The notes under the pieces: generated by a model | Databases searched by the model: none | What the model was told of the DNA's origin: nothing | The model's input: only the letters and a program-made list of their open reading frames with translations | Position numbers and translations under genes: made by a program | Part shown: piece after piece, positions 15,975 to 24,284 of the stretch | Layout of the letters: each line of letters begins with the position of its first letter | Numbering within the stretch: position 1 is the stretch's first letter | NCBI GenBank assembly: GCA_959602875.1 | Contig: CAUGVQ010000007.1 | Coordinates: 1-40,161, forward strand | Reading direction: 5' to 3' | DNA length: 40,161 nucleotides | DNA from: an uncultured Collinsella sp. | Lineage (GTDB): Bacteria; Actinomycetota; Coriobacteriia; Coriobacteriales; Coriobacteriaceae

Positions 15975-16166
15975 GTGGGAGTTATCGGTTACGGTCTCGG
16001 TGTTATCGGTGCCGGTCTTGCTATTGGCCTTGCTGCCTTCGGTGCCACGAGCGCCATGGCTCGCCAGCCCGAGATCCAGGGTCGCGCCTTCACCGTCTTC
16101 ATTCTGGCGTCCGCGTTTACCGAGGCACTCGGCCTCATCGGCTTCGTCGTGACGCTCATCGCCTAA
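15975..16166 (+). CDS. atpE: ATP synthase Fo subunit c (short)
   Basis: A 63-residue hairpin of two membrane helices that forms the rotating c-ring. The polar loop is ARQPE (29-33) and the ion-carrying carboxylate is Glu50 in FTEALGLIG. The residue after Glu50 is Ala, and helix 1 lacks the Gln expected of sodium-binding rings, so proton coupling is inferred. It is shorter than usual (70-85) because helix 1 starts almost at the first residue. The GTG at 15975 has AAGGAGG ideally placed, and no other start exists upstream in frame, so the short length is real. Confidence 0.95.
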   Translation: MGVIGYGLGVIGAGLAIGLAAFGATSAMARQPEIQGRAFTVFILASAFTEALGLIGFVVTLIA

Positions 16167-16208
16167 GGGAAGCTCGCTGAGTCTCATCTGAGTTAAGGAG
16201 CTGACCTT

Positions 16209-16805
16209 ATGAAGCACAACGTCTATGTGATGGGCCTCGCCGGTGTTGCGGCCGCCCTCGCGCTGCCCCGCCCGGCGTTTGCCGAGGAGGCCGCCGGCGG
16301 TGCGGACATCCTCATCCCCAAGATGGCGGAGTTCATCCCGGCTCTCATCGCGTTTCTGATTATCCTCATCGTGCTCGCCAAGATGGCGTGGCCGCAGATC
16401 CTCGCCACCATGGAGGAGCGCGAGAAGCGCATCGCCGACAGCCTTGACGAGGCCGAGAAGACCCGCCAGAAGGCTATCGCCGACCGCAAGGCGTCCGACG
16501 ATATCGTGACCGACGCGCGCCGCCAGGCGGCCGAGATCGTGCTCGCCGCCCGCCAGGACGCGGAGGCCGAGCGCTCGCGCATTCTCGCCGCCGCGCATGC
16601 CGAGGCGGAGGACATCCTCGCCAAGGCGCACACCTCGGCCGAGGAGGAGCGCCGCTCCATCTACGCCGATGCCGCCGCATCCATCGCAGACCTTTCGGTC
16701 TCGGTGGCCTCCAAGATCGTCGCCAAGACGCTCGACGAGGACGGCGAGCAGCGTCGCCTTATCGAGCGCTACATCGAGGAAGCGGGTAGCCTGAATGCCG
16801 ACTAG
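16209..16805 (+). CDS. atpF: ATP synthase Fo subunit b
   Basis: A 198-residue peripheral-stalk subunit. A first hydrophobic stretch ending PAFAEEAAGG (about residues 8-28) looks like a cleavable signal or second anchor; the main membrane helix is about 40-60 (FIPALIAFLIILIVLA). The rest is a long charged Ala/Glu/Arg coiled coil, which holds F1 through delta. The ATG at 16209 follows AAGGAG. The last 11 bases overlap atpH, implying translational coupling. Confidence 0.95.
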   Translation: MKHNVYVMGLAGVAAALALPRPAFAEEAAGGADILIPKMAEFIPALIAFLIILIVLAKMAWPQILATMEEREKRIADSLDEAEKTRQKAIADRKASDDIVTDARRQAAEIVLAARQDAEAERSRILAAAHAEAEDILAKAHTSAEEERRSIYADAAASIADLSVSVASKIVAKTLDEDGEQRRLIERYIEEAGSLNAD

Positions 16806-17280
16806 CCGGAAGCAGGAGCGCGTTCTCGAGACCTATGCTCGTACGCTCATCGAGGCGGGCAAGGGCCAGGGGCGCGTGTTCAAGAACCGCGCTGACCTGG
16901 AGACCCTCGCCTCTGCCTCGCCCGAGCTTCTGGGCGTGCTCGCCACGATGGTCGAGCGCGGGCAGCTCGATCTTCTCTCTGAGGTCGCGGCGACCTATCA
17001 CGCCATGACCGAGGAGGACGAGGACGTGGTGGGCGTCAAGGTCACCACGGCCGTGCCGCTCGACGACGACCTGCGCGCCAAAATCTCTGAGCGCGTGCGT
17101 GAGCGTCTGGGCCGCGAGGTCTTCCTCATCGAGAACGTCGATCCGTCTATCATCGGCGGCCTTGTGATCGAGGCACGCGGCCAGCGCCGCGACATCTCGG
17201 TCAAGACGCAGCTGCGCGCTGCGCGCGAGGCCCTCGATTCCACCACTGCCACTATCGGAGGGGAGGCAGCCCATGAGTGA
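16795..17280 (+). CDS. atpH: ATP synthase F1 subunit delta
   Basis: A 161-residue stalk-connecting subunit. The N-terminal ERVLETYARTLIEAG and C-terminal LIENVDPSIIGGLVIEARGQ match the OSCP/delta family (usually DPSLIGGxxIRxGD). It is a little shorter than the usual 175-180, with a reduced central region. Its ATG lies within the end of atpF and its stop within the start of atpA (8-bp overlap), so these three genes are tightly coupled. Confidence 0.93.
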   Translation: MPTSRKQERVLETYARTLIEAGKGQGRVFKNRADLETLASASPELLGVLATMVERGQLDLLSEVAATYHAMTEEDEDVVGVKVTTAVPLDDDLRAKISERVRERLGREVFLIENVDPSIIGGLVIEARGQRRDISVKTQLRAAREALDSTTATIGGEAAHE

Positions 17281-18883
17281 GATCATTGACGCCGCGAGCA
17301 TCACTAAGATCTTGGCCGAGCGTCTGAACACGCTTGACGCCGCGATCGATACGCAGGAGGTCTCGCACGTCGACGAGGTCGGAGACGGCATCGCGCGTGT
17401 TTCGGGCCTTATGAGCGCCATGGCAGGCGAGCTTCTCGAGTTCAAGAGCGAGGAGACGGGCGAGCGCGTCTACGGCCTTGCCCAGAACCTCGAGCGCGAT
17501 GAGGTCGGCGCGGTGCTCTTTGGCAACGTTGCCGCCATCAAAGAGGGCGACGAGTGCCGCACCACCGGCCGCATTATGGATATCCCGGTCGGCCGCGCCA
17601 TGCTCGGCCGCGTGGTGAACCCGCTTGGCCAGCCCATCGACGGCCTGGGCGAGATTCGCGCCACGCATCGTCGTCCCATCGAGTTCAAGGCGCCCGGCGT
17701 AATCGACCGCACACCGGTGTGCGAGCCCGTGCAGACGGGCATCCTCGCCATCGACTCCATGATCCCCATCGGCCGCGGCCAGCGTGAGCTCATCATCGGC
17801 GACCGCAAGGCCGGTAAGACCGCTATCGCGATTGATACGATCATCAACCAGCGCGGCAAGAACATGATCTGCATCTACGTCGCCATCGGCCAGAAGGCCT
17901 CCACGGTGGCGGGTATCCGCGCGGCGCTCGAGGCGCACCACGCCCTCGACTACACGGTCATCGTCTCCGCGACGGCCGCCGAGTCCGCGCCTATGCAGTA
18001 CATCGCCCCTATGGCGGGTGCCGCTATCGGCGAGTTCTTTATGTACAACGGTGCCGACGGCAAGCCGGCGACCGCCGAGAACCCGGGCGGGCACGTGCTC
18101 GTCATCTACGACGACCTCTCCAAGCAGGCCGTCGCCTACCGTCAGATGTCGCTGACGCTGCGTCGTCCGCCGGGACGCGAGGCCTACCCCGGCGACATCT
18201 TCTACCTGCACAGCCGCCTGCTCGAGCGTGCCTGCAAGCTCTCCGAGGAGCTCGGCAGCGGCTCCATGACGGCCCTGCCGCTCATCGAGACGCAGGACGG
18301 CGACGTATCGGCCTACATTCCTACCAACGTGATCTCGATCACCGACGGCCAGATCTACCTGCAGAGCGACCTGTTTTTGCAGGGCCAGCGCCCGGCCGTT
18401 GATGTGGGCATCTCGGTCAGCCGCGTGGGCGGCGCCGCTCAGGTGAAATCCATGAAGCAGGTTGCGGGCAACCTCCGTCTTGACCTCGCCTCCTATCAGG
18501 AGCTCGCGGGCTTTGCCCAGTTTGGCTCCGACCTCGACGCGCAGACCCAAAAGCAGCTCACTCACGGTTCGCGCATGATGGAGCTCCTGAAGCAGGCGCG
18601 CTACTACCATCTCGACGTGGCCGAGCAGGTCGCCGTGCTCTTTGCCGGCAACCAGGGTTACTTCGACGATCTGGCCATCTCGCAGGTCCTCGAGTTCCGC
18701 GACGGGCTTGTGACCTATCTCAAGAGCAGCTACGGCAAGATCTTGGAGCGCCTGCGCACCGAGAAGATCGCCGGCGACCTCGAGAGCGACCTCGACCGCG
18801 CCATCGCCGACTACAAGCGCGACTTCGCCGCTAAGCACGTGGCGGAAAGCGACGCGGACGCCTCCGCGGATCAGGAGGCGTAG
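17273..18883 (+). CDS. atpA: ATP synthase F1 subunit alpha
   Basis: A 536-residue regulatory nucleotide-binding subunit of F1. The P-loop is GDRKAGKT (176-183), where the second and third variable positions are usually Gln-Thr. Family stretches include GRVVNPLGQPIDG, RPPGREAYPGDIFYLHSRLLERA and the C-terminal domain GNQGYFDDL. The C-terminus carries a short acidic extension. The ATG at 17273 follows GGAGGGGAGG. It is in the expected order after atpH. Confidence 0.97.
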   Translation: MSEIIDAASITKILAERLNTLDAAIDTQEVSHVDEVGDGIARVSGLMSAMAGELLEFKSEETGERVYGLAQNLERDEVGAVLFGNVAAIKEGDECRTTGRIMDIPVGRAMLGRVVNPLGQPIDGLGEIRATHRRPIEFKAPGVIDRTPVCEPVQTGILAIDSMIPIGRGQRELIIGDRKAGKTAIAIDTIINQRGKNMICIYVAIGQKASTVAGIRAALEAHHALDYTVIVSATAAESAPMQYIAPMAGAAIGEFFMYNGADGKPATAENPGGHVLVIYDDLSKQAVAYRQMSLTLRRPPGREAYPGDIFYLHSRLLERACKLSEELGSGSMTALPLIETQDGDVSAYIPTNVISITDGQIYLQSDLFLQGQRPAVDVGISVSRVGGAAQVKSMKQVAGNLRLDLASYQELAGFAQFGSDLDAQTQKQLTHGSRMMELLKQARYYHLDVAEQVAVLFAGNQGYFDDLAISQVLEFRDGLVTYLKSSYGKILERLRTEKIAGDLESDLDRAIADYKRDFAAKHVAESDADASADQEA

Positions 18884-18890
18884 AGACGCT

Positions 18891-19796
18891 ATGGCCAACC
18901 TTCGCGAGATCAAGAAGCGCATCACCTCGACGACGAGCATGAAGCAGATCACCCGCACCATGGAGATGGTCTCCACGGCCAAGATCCGTCGTGCGCTGGA
19001 GCGCGCCTATGCGGCCGAGCCGTACAAGGACGCGCTGACCGACGTCATGCTCACCGTGGCGCAGGATGCCGAGGCCGCGGGCGACGCCCCGCTCTTGGCC
19101 CGTCACGACGCCGAGCGGCGCGTTCTTGTGGTCGCCATCGCGAGCGACCGCGGTCTTGCGGGCGGCTTCAACGTGGGCGTTGCGCGCGAGGCCGAGAAGA
19201 TCATGCACGCTTGCGCCGAGAAGGGTGAGGAGGTCGAGCTCATCACCTGCGGCCGCAAGCCGACCGAGTACTTCAGCCGCCGTGCCAACGTGGTCATGCA
19301 CTTTGAGGGAAGCTCTGCCGAGCCGACCCTCGAGCAGGCCCGCATGATTGCGAGCTACATCACGCACGGCTACACCTCAGGCGACTTCGACCGCGTGGAG
19401 GTCATCTACCACCACGCCAAGAACCGCGTCGACCAGGTCCTGCGCGTAGAGCACCTGCTGCCGCTCGACACCGAGATGGTGGCGCTTGCGCGCGGCCCGC
19501 GCAAGAACGAGGACGAGGCCCCGACGCGCATCTCGTCGAGCTTTGCCTTCGTGCCCTCTGCAGAGGTGGTGCTCGGCAACCTCGTCTCGTCCTACGTCCT
19601 TACCGTCATTCACCAGGCGCTGATCGACTCCGCTGCCTCCGAGCAGGGCGCCCGCCGCAAGGCCATGCACTCCGCCACGGACAACGCAACCGCGATCATC
19701 GCGACCCTCACCCGCACCTACAACCGCGTGCGCCAGGCTTCCATCACGACCGAGATCAACGAGATCGTGGGCGGCGCCAACGCATTGGAGGAATAG
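18891..19796 (+). CDS. atpG: ATP synthase F1 subunit gamma
   Basis: A 301-residue central shaft subunit. The N-terminal helix (IKKRITSTTSMKQITRTMEM) and the C-terminal helix (ATDNATAIIATLTRTYNRVR, QASITTEINEIVGGANALEE) form the coiled coil that turns inside F1; SDRGLAGGFNV marks the Rossmann-like domain. The ATG at 18891 follows AGGAGG. Only 2 bp separate it from atpD. Confidence 0.96.
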   Translation: MANLREIKKRITSTTSMKQITRTMEMVSTAKIRRALERAYAAEPYKDALTDVMLTVAQDAEAAGDAPLLARHDAERRVLVVAIASDRGLAGGFNVGVAREAEKIMHACAEKGEEVELITCGRKPTEYFSRRANVVMHFEGSSAEPTLEQARMIASYITHGYTSGDFDRVEVIYHHAKNRVDQVLRVEHLLPLDTEMVALARGPRKNEDEAPTRISSSFAFVPSAEVVLGNLVSSYVLTVIHQALIDSAASEQGARRKAMHSATDNATAIIATLTRTYNRVRQASITTEINEIVGGANALEE

Positions 19797-19798
19797 CA

Positions 19799-21256
19799 AT
19801 GGCTCAGAGCTACGATTTGAACGACATCAAAGACGCCGTCGAGCGCCATACGGCAGGCGAGGGGCATATCGTCCGTATCGTCGGCCCGGTTGTCGACGTC
19901 AAGTTCGAGGGGCAGGTCCCCGCGATCTACAATGCGCTCACCGTCGAGGCGGACACGCCCATGGGCCATGTGTCGACGATCCTTGAGGTCGAGAGCCAGC
20001 TGCCGGGCGGCGTGGTGCGTACCGTTGCGATGAGCTCCACCGACGGCCTCATCCGCGGCATCACCGCCACCGACACGGGCGGCCCCATGACCATGCCTGT
20101 GGGCCCCGGTACGCTCGGGCGCATCTGGAACGTGCTCGGCAAGCCGGTCGACGGCAAGGAGATGCCCGAGGTGGAGGACTACTATCCCATCCATCATCCG
20201 GCGCCCTCTTTTGACGAGCTTACCACCCAGACCGAGATTTTTGAGACGGGCATCAAGGCGATCGACCTGCTCGAGCCCTACATCCGCGGCGGCAAGACCG
20301 GCCTGTTTGGCGGCGCCGGCGTGGGCAAGACGGTGCTCATCCAGGAGCTCATCAACAACCTCGCCCTCGAGCACAACGGCACGTCGGTCTTCACCGGCGT
20401 GGGTGAGCGCACCCGTGAGGGTACCGATCTGTACCTCGAGATGAAGGAATCGGGCGTTATCGACAAGACCTGCCTGGTCTACGGCCAGATGAACGAGCCT
20501 CCCGGAGCGCGTCTGCGCGTGGGCCTTGCTGGCCTCACCGCGGCGGAGTACTTCCGCGACCGCGGCCAGGACGTGCTGCTCTTTATCGACAACATCTTCC
20601 GTTTCTCCCAGGCGGGTTCTGAGGTTTCGGCTCTGCTCGGCCGTATGCCCTCTGCCGTTGGTTACCAGCCGACGCTCGCTACCGAGATGGGCGACCTTCA
20701 GGAGCGCATCACCTCGACTAAGACTGGCTCGATCACCTCGGTCCAGGCGGTCTACGTTCCCGCGGACGACCTTACCGACCCGGCGCCTGCGACGACCTTT
20801 ACCCACCTCGACGCCCAGACGGTTCTGTCGCGTAACATCGCGAGCCTTGGCCTCTACCCGGCCATCGACCCGCTCGCGTCCTCCTCTGACGCCCTCGATC
20901 CCTCTGTTGTGGGCGAGGAGCACTACCGCGTTGCCGTCAAGGTCCAGGAGATCCTGCAGGAGTACTCCGACCTCCAGGACATCATCGCGATCCTGGGTAT
21001 GGACGAGCTTTCCGAGGAGCAGCGCCTGACCGTGAACCGCGCGCGCAAGCTGCAGCAGTTCCTGTCGCAGTCCTTCCACGTGGCCGAGAAGTTCACCGGC
21101 AACCAGGGCGTGTACCTGCATATCGAGGACACCGTGCGCAGCTTTGCCGCCATTGTGGACGGCGAGTGCGACGACCTGCCCGAGCAGGCCTTCCGCTACG
21201 CCGGCACCATCGACGACGTGCGCGAGCGCGCCGCCAAGATGGAAGCGGGTGCATAA
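19799..21256 (+). CDS. atpD: ATP synthase F1 subunit beta
   Basis: A 485-residue catalytic subunit. The P-loop is GGAGVGKT (171-178), the catalytic Glu lies in GVGERTREGTDLY, and Walker B is VLLFIDNIFRFSQAGSE; the nucleotide-gripping region reads GRMPSAVGYQPTLATEMG. A short N-terminal extension (about 20 residues) precedes the beta-barrel domain (GHIVRIVGPVVDVKF). The ATG at 19799 follows TGGAGGA. Confidence 0.98.
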   Translation: MAQSYDLNDIKDAVERHTAGEGHIVRIVGPVVDVKFEGQVPAIYNALTVEADTPMGHVSTILEVESQLPGGVVRTVAMSSTDGLIRGITATDTGGPMTMPVGPGTLGRIWNVLGKPVDGKEMPEVEDYYPIHHPAPSFDELTTQTEIFETGIKAIDLLEPYIRGGKTGLFGGAGVGKTVLIQELINNLALEHNGTSVFTGVGERTREGTDLYLEMKESGVIDKTCLVYGQMNEPPGARLRVGLAGLTAAEYFRDRGQDVLLFIDNIFRFSQAGSEVSALLGRMPSAVGYQPTLATEMGDLQERITSTKTGSITSVQAVYVPADDLTDPAPATTFTHLDAQTVLSRNIASLGLYPAIDPLASSSDALDPSVVGEEHYRVAVKVQEILQEYSDLQDIIAILGMDELSEEQRLTVNRARKLQQFLSQSFHVAEKFTGNQGVYLHIEDTVRSFAAIVDGECDDLPEQAFRYAGTIDDVRERAAKMEAGA

Positions 21257-21259
21257 CCG

Positions 21260-21652
21260 ATGCGCATCCGTATCGCTTGCCCGGAATCGAATGCCTACGA
21301 GGGGGAAGCCTCCTTTGTGGCGCTCCCCTCTACGGACGGCGAGATGGGCGTGCTCCCGGGGCATGCGAGCGAGATCTGCACCGTCGAGGCCGGTATCGTG
21401 CGCGTGTGCGACCAGGCGATGGGAACGGTCGACCACCGGTTTGCCGTTGCCGGCGGCTACGCCGAGATCACCGCAGATGAGGTGGTCGTGCTGGCCCAGC
21501 GTGCCTGCGACCTCGACGCCATCGACGCCGATGCCATCCGCGCGGAGCTCCAAGGTTTTGAAGACCAGCTGAGTAATTTGTCGCAAGATGATGCACGCCG
21601 CGCCTATCTTTATAATGAGATGGCGTGGCGCAAGCTCCTGCTTGTCGCCTAG
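21260..21652 (+). CDS. atpC: ATP synthase F1 subunit epsilon
   Basis: A 130-residue subunit that couples the shaft to the c-ring and can inhibit ATP hydrolysis. The N-terminal beta-sandwich has GEMGVLPGHASEI and FAVAGGYAEIT, followed by a two-helix C-terminal domain (about 85-130). The ATG is 3 bp after the atpD stop. No T-run terminator follows; a GCCCGGC/GCCGGGC hairpin at about 21656-21673 lies between it and murA, so partial read-through into murA is likely. Confidence 0.95.
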   Translation: MRIRIACPESNAYEGEASFVALPSTDGEMGVLPGHASEICTVEAGIVRVCDQAMGTVDHRFAVAGGYAEITADEVVVLAQRACDLDAIDADAIRAELQGFEDQLSNLSQDDARRAYLYNEMAWRKLLLVA

Positions 21653-21707
21653 CTGCCCGGCCCCTGCCGGGCCGGAATCGATTCTAGCTGGTAGATGGGG
21701 TAGGAAC

Positions 21708-22991
21708 TTGGACATCATCCGCGTTCAGGGAGGGCATGAGCTCACAGGCGGCGTGCATGTCTCGGGTGCTAAGAACTCGGCACTCAAGCTCATGGCCGCG
21801 ACGCTTCTTGCGCCGGGCGTGACCACGCTTACCAACGTTCCCAATATTTCCGACGTGCACGTCATGGGCAAGGTCTTGAAGGGCCTGGGCTGCACGATTG
21901 AGGTTGTTGACGAGCATACGCTCGCCATCGACACCTCGGGCGCCAACTCCTGGGAGGCTCCCTACGAGCTCGTTGCCAAGATGCGCGCCTCCACCGCGGT
22001 TATGGGTCCTTTGCTCGGCCGTTTCGGCCGCGCCAAGATCGCCATGCCGGGCGGCTGCAACCTCGGTGCGCGCAAGATCGACATGCACATCCTCGGTCTC
22101 GAGGCGCTTGGCGTCTCCTTTGACACGAGCCACGGCTACATCTTTGCCGATGCGCACGAGGGCATGTCGGGCACGACGGTGACCCTCGAGTTTGCGAGTG
22201 TCGGCGCAACGGAGAACCTCATCATGGCGGCGGTTCGTGCCAAGGGCACGACGGTTATCGACAACGCCGCACGCGAGCCCGAGATCGTGGACCTTGCCAA
22301 CATGCTGAACGCCATGGGCGCCAAGATCCAGGGCGCCGGCACCCCGGTCGTGGAGATCGAGGGCGTTGACGAGCTGCATCCGGTCGAGCACCGCGTGATC
22401 GGTGACCGCATCGAGGCCGGCACCTTTATCGTTGCGGGTGCTCTTGCGGCCGATGGAGACGGTATTGAGATTACGGGCTTCAACCCGCATTACCTCGGCA
22501 TGGTGCTCAAGAAGATGGAGCTCATGGGCATCCGTCTTGAGCGCAGCGTCGACGGGGTGCGTGTGTGGCGCGCCGACCGCATCGCGCCGGTGGACATCCA
22601 GACCCTGCCGTTCCCGGGATTCCCCACCGACATGCAGGCCCAGGTCATGGTGCTTTCTGCCATGGCGGATGGCAGCTCGGTGATTACCGAAAACATCTTT
22701 GAGAATCGCTTTATGTTTGCCTCCGAGCTCGTGCGCATGGGGGCCGATATTCGTATCGAGAGCCACCACGCCATCGTGCACGGCGTGAAGTCGCTCTCGG
22801 GCGCCCAGGTGGTCTCACCCGATCTGCGCGGTGGCGCCGCGCTTGTGGTGGCGGGACTTATCGCCGAGGGCGAGACCGACGTCTCTGCGATCCATCACAT
22901 CGATCGCGGTTACGAGCGGTTCTGCGACAAGTTGGTCGGCTTGGGCGCCTCGGTTGAGCGCGTTCAGGTGCCCGACCTTGCCGAAGACTAA
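21708..22991 (+). CDS. murA: UDP-GlcNAc 1-carboxyvinyltransferase
   Basis: A 427-residue enzyme that transfers enolpyruvate from PEP to UDP-GlcNAc, the first committed step of peptidoglycan synthesis. The catalytic cysteine is present (Cys117 in PGGCNLGARKIDMHILGLE), so the enzyme should belong to the fosfomycin-sensitive type, unlike the mycobacterial Asp variant. The N-terminal SGAKNSALKLMAATLLAPG holds the conserved Lys-Asn. The start is a TTG at 21708 after TAGGAA; upstream in-frame ATGs lie inside atpC. murA after the atp operon is an old conserved order. Confidence 0.96.
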   Translation: MDIIRVQGGHELTGGVHVSGAKNSALKLMAATLLAPGVTTLTNVPNISDVHVMGKVLKGLGCTIEVVDEHTLAIDTSGANSWEAPYELVAKMRASTAVMGPLLGRFGRAKIAMPGGCNLGARKIDMHILGLEALGVSFDTSHGYIFADAHEGMSGTTVTLEFASVGATENLIMAAVRAKGTTVIDNAAREPEIVDLANMLNAMGAKIQGAGTPVVEIEGVDELHPVEHRVIGDRIEAGTFIVAGALAADGDGIEITGFNPHYLGMVLKKMELMGIRLERSVDGVRVWRADRIAPVDIQTLPFPGFPTDMQAQVMVLSAMADGSSVITENIFENRFMFASELVRMGADIRIESHHAIVHGVKSLSGAQVVSPDLRGGAALVVAGLIAEGETDVSAIHHIDRGYERFCDKLVGLGASVERVQVPDLAED

Positions 22992-23003
22992 GTTAGGTTG
23001 CTT

Positions 23004-24200
23004 ATGAGTATCCGCAAAAAGCCCGTTCAGCAGGCGCGCCGTCCCACTTCGGGCGCCGCGAGCCGTATCTATAGCCGCGAGAACGTCGGCCGCTACGCCG
23101 AGCGTGCGCGCCAGCGCCGCCGCGGACGCGTGGTCCGCCGTGGCATCCTTGTGGGTATTTTGGGCGTGCTTTTGGTGGGTGTCGTCGCCGCGGGCGCGTG
23201 GGTCACGAACCTCATGTCGCGCCTGAACGACGGCGAGGTCATCACAAGCGACCTCTTGGCAACGCTTGTCGACTCCGATGTAGCGCGTGAGCCGTTTTAC
23301 ATGCTTCTTCTGGGCACCGACGGCCGCCCTGGTGAGGAGACCTACCGCACCGACTCCATCATCCTCGCGCGCGTTGACCCAAGCGAGAAGCAGGTTACGC
23401 TCATCTCTGTCCCGCGCGACACCCGCTATGTCTACCAGGGGTCAACCGTTAAGATCAACGCGGTGTTTAGCTATGGCGGCGCCGATGACATGGTCGAGGC
23501 GGTGAACGACCTTTGCGGCGTGGAGATCTCGGAATACGCCGAGATTAACTTCGACGGTCTGAAAGCGCTCGTGGACGCGGTCGGCGGCATCGACATCTAC
23601 GTGCCCGAGGGCGACGAGGTCGACGACCCCGAGGCGGGCCCCGTTGCCATCGAGTCTGGTCAGCAGCACATGGACGGCGAAGCGGCGCTGACCTTCAGCC
23701 GTGCGCGCCACCAGTTTGCCGACGGCGACTACACGCGTATGCGCCATCAGCGCATGGTGCTCGGCGCGCTCGCTGAGAAGATCCTGAACAACCTCGACAT
23801 CGCCACCGTGCCCGCACTCATGAATCAGCTCGCGGACATGGTGAAGACCTCGCTTCAGGTCTCGGACATCGTGTCGCTCATCAACGCGATGCGCGGCATG
23901 GATGTCAACAGCATGTACTCCGCCAACATCCCCTCGTGGGCGGGCGAGGACACCTACATCAACGGCCAGAGCTTTGTCTTTGTGTACGAGGACAAGCTCG
24001 AGGAGATGATGGAGCGCGTCGACGCCGGCGAGGACCCGCAGGGCCCGCAGACCATGGGCCAGGGTGGTGGCAGCGGCGGTACCGTTGGCGACCTCTATGA
24101 GAACAGCAACGAGGACTGGCGCTATGGTACGGCGACCACCTCGAGCTCGGTGGATGAAGAGGATCTTGCCGAGGACGGCGAGACCGCAACTACCGAGTAA
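23004..24200 (+). CDS. LCP family cell-wall ligase
   Basis: A 398-residue LytR-CpsA-Psr protein that probably attaches lipid-linked glycopolymers to peptidoglycan outside the membrane. A basic N-terminal cytoplasmic tail leads to one membrane helix (about 44-68), then the LCP domain with LLLGTDGRPGEETYRTDSI, ISVPRDTRY, KINAVFSYGG and LTFSRARH...DYTRMRHQR, the arginines and aspartates that bind pyrophosphate and metal. A Gly-rich then acidic Ser/Thr/Glu tail ends it. The ATG at 23004 is preferred over a TTG at 22998. It follows murA by 12 bp and ends at a bidirectional terminator. Confidence 0.92.
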   Translation: MSIRKKPVQQARRPTSGAASRIYSRENVGRYAERARQRRRGRVVRRGILVGILGVLLVGVVAAGAWVTNLMSRLNDGEVITSDLLATLVDSDVAREPFYMLLLGTDGRPGEETYRTDSIILARVDPSEKQVTLISVPRDTRYVYQGSTVKINAVFSYGGADDMVEAVNDLCGVEISEYAEINFDGLKALVDAVGGIDIYVPEGDEVDDPEAGPVAIESGQQHMDGEAALTFSRARHQFADGDYTRMRHQRMVLGALAEKILNNLDIATVPALMNQLADMVKTSLQVSDIVSLINAMRGMDVNSMYSANIPSWAGEDTYINGQSFVFVYEDKLEEMMERVDAGEDPQGPQTMGQGGGSGGTVGDLYENSNEDWRYGTATTSSSVDEEDLAEDGETATTE

Positions 24201-24225
24201 CAGCGGTAAGTTAGTCGCATGGTAG

Positions 24226-24271
24226 AACGCCCCGGATACGGACGAAGCGTCTGTATCCGGGGCGTTTTCTT
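24226..24271. terminator. Bidirectional terminator between LCP gene and pepT
   Basis: A 14-bp perfect stem (24226-24239 with 24253-24266), 13-nt loop, T-run on the + side (TTTTCTT). It lies between two convergent genes; on the minus strand only a short AA/TT edge is present, so it is stronger for the + strand. Confidence 0.85.
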
Positions 24272-24284
24272 ATCAGGCTTGGTG

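Noticed and set aside
17252..21718. Two antisense frames (576 and 666 codons) opposite the ATP synthase genes
   Set aside because: Same mirror effect of GC-rich coding; atpA, atpG and atpD are unambiguous on the + strand.
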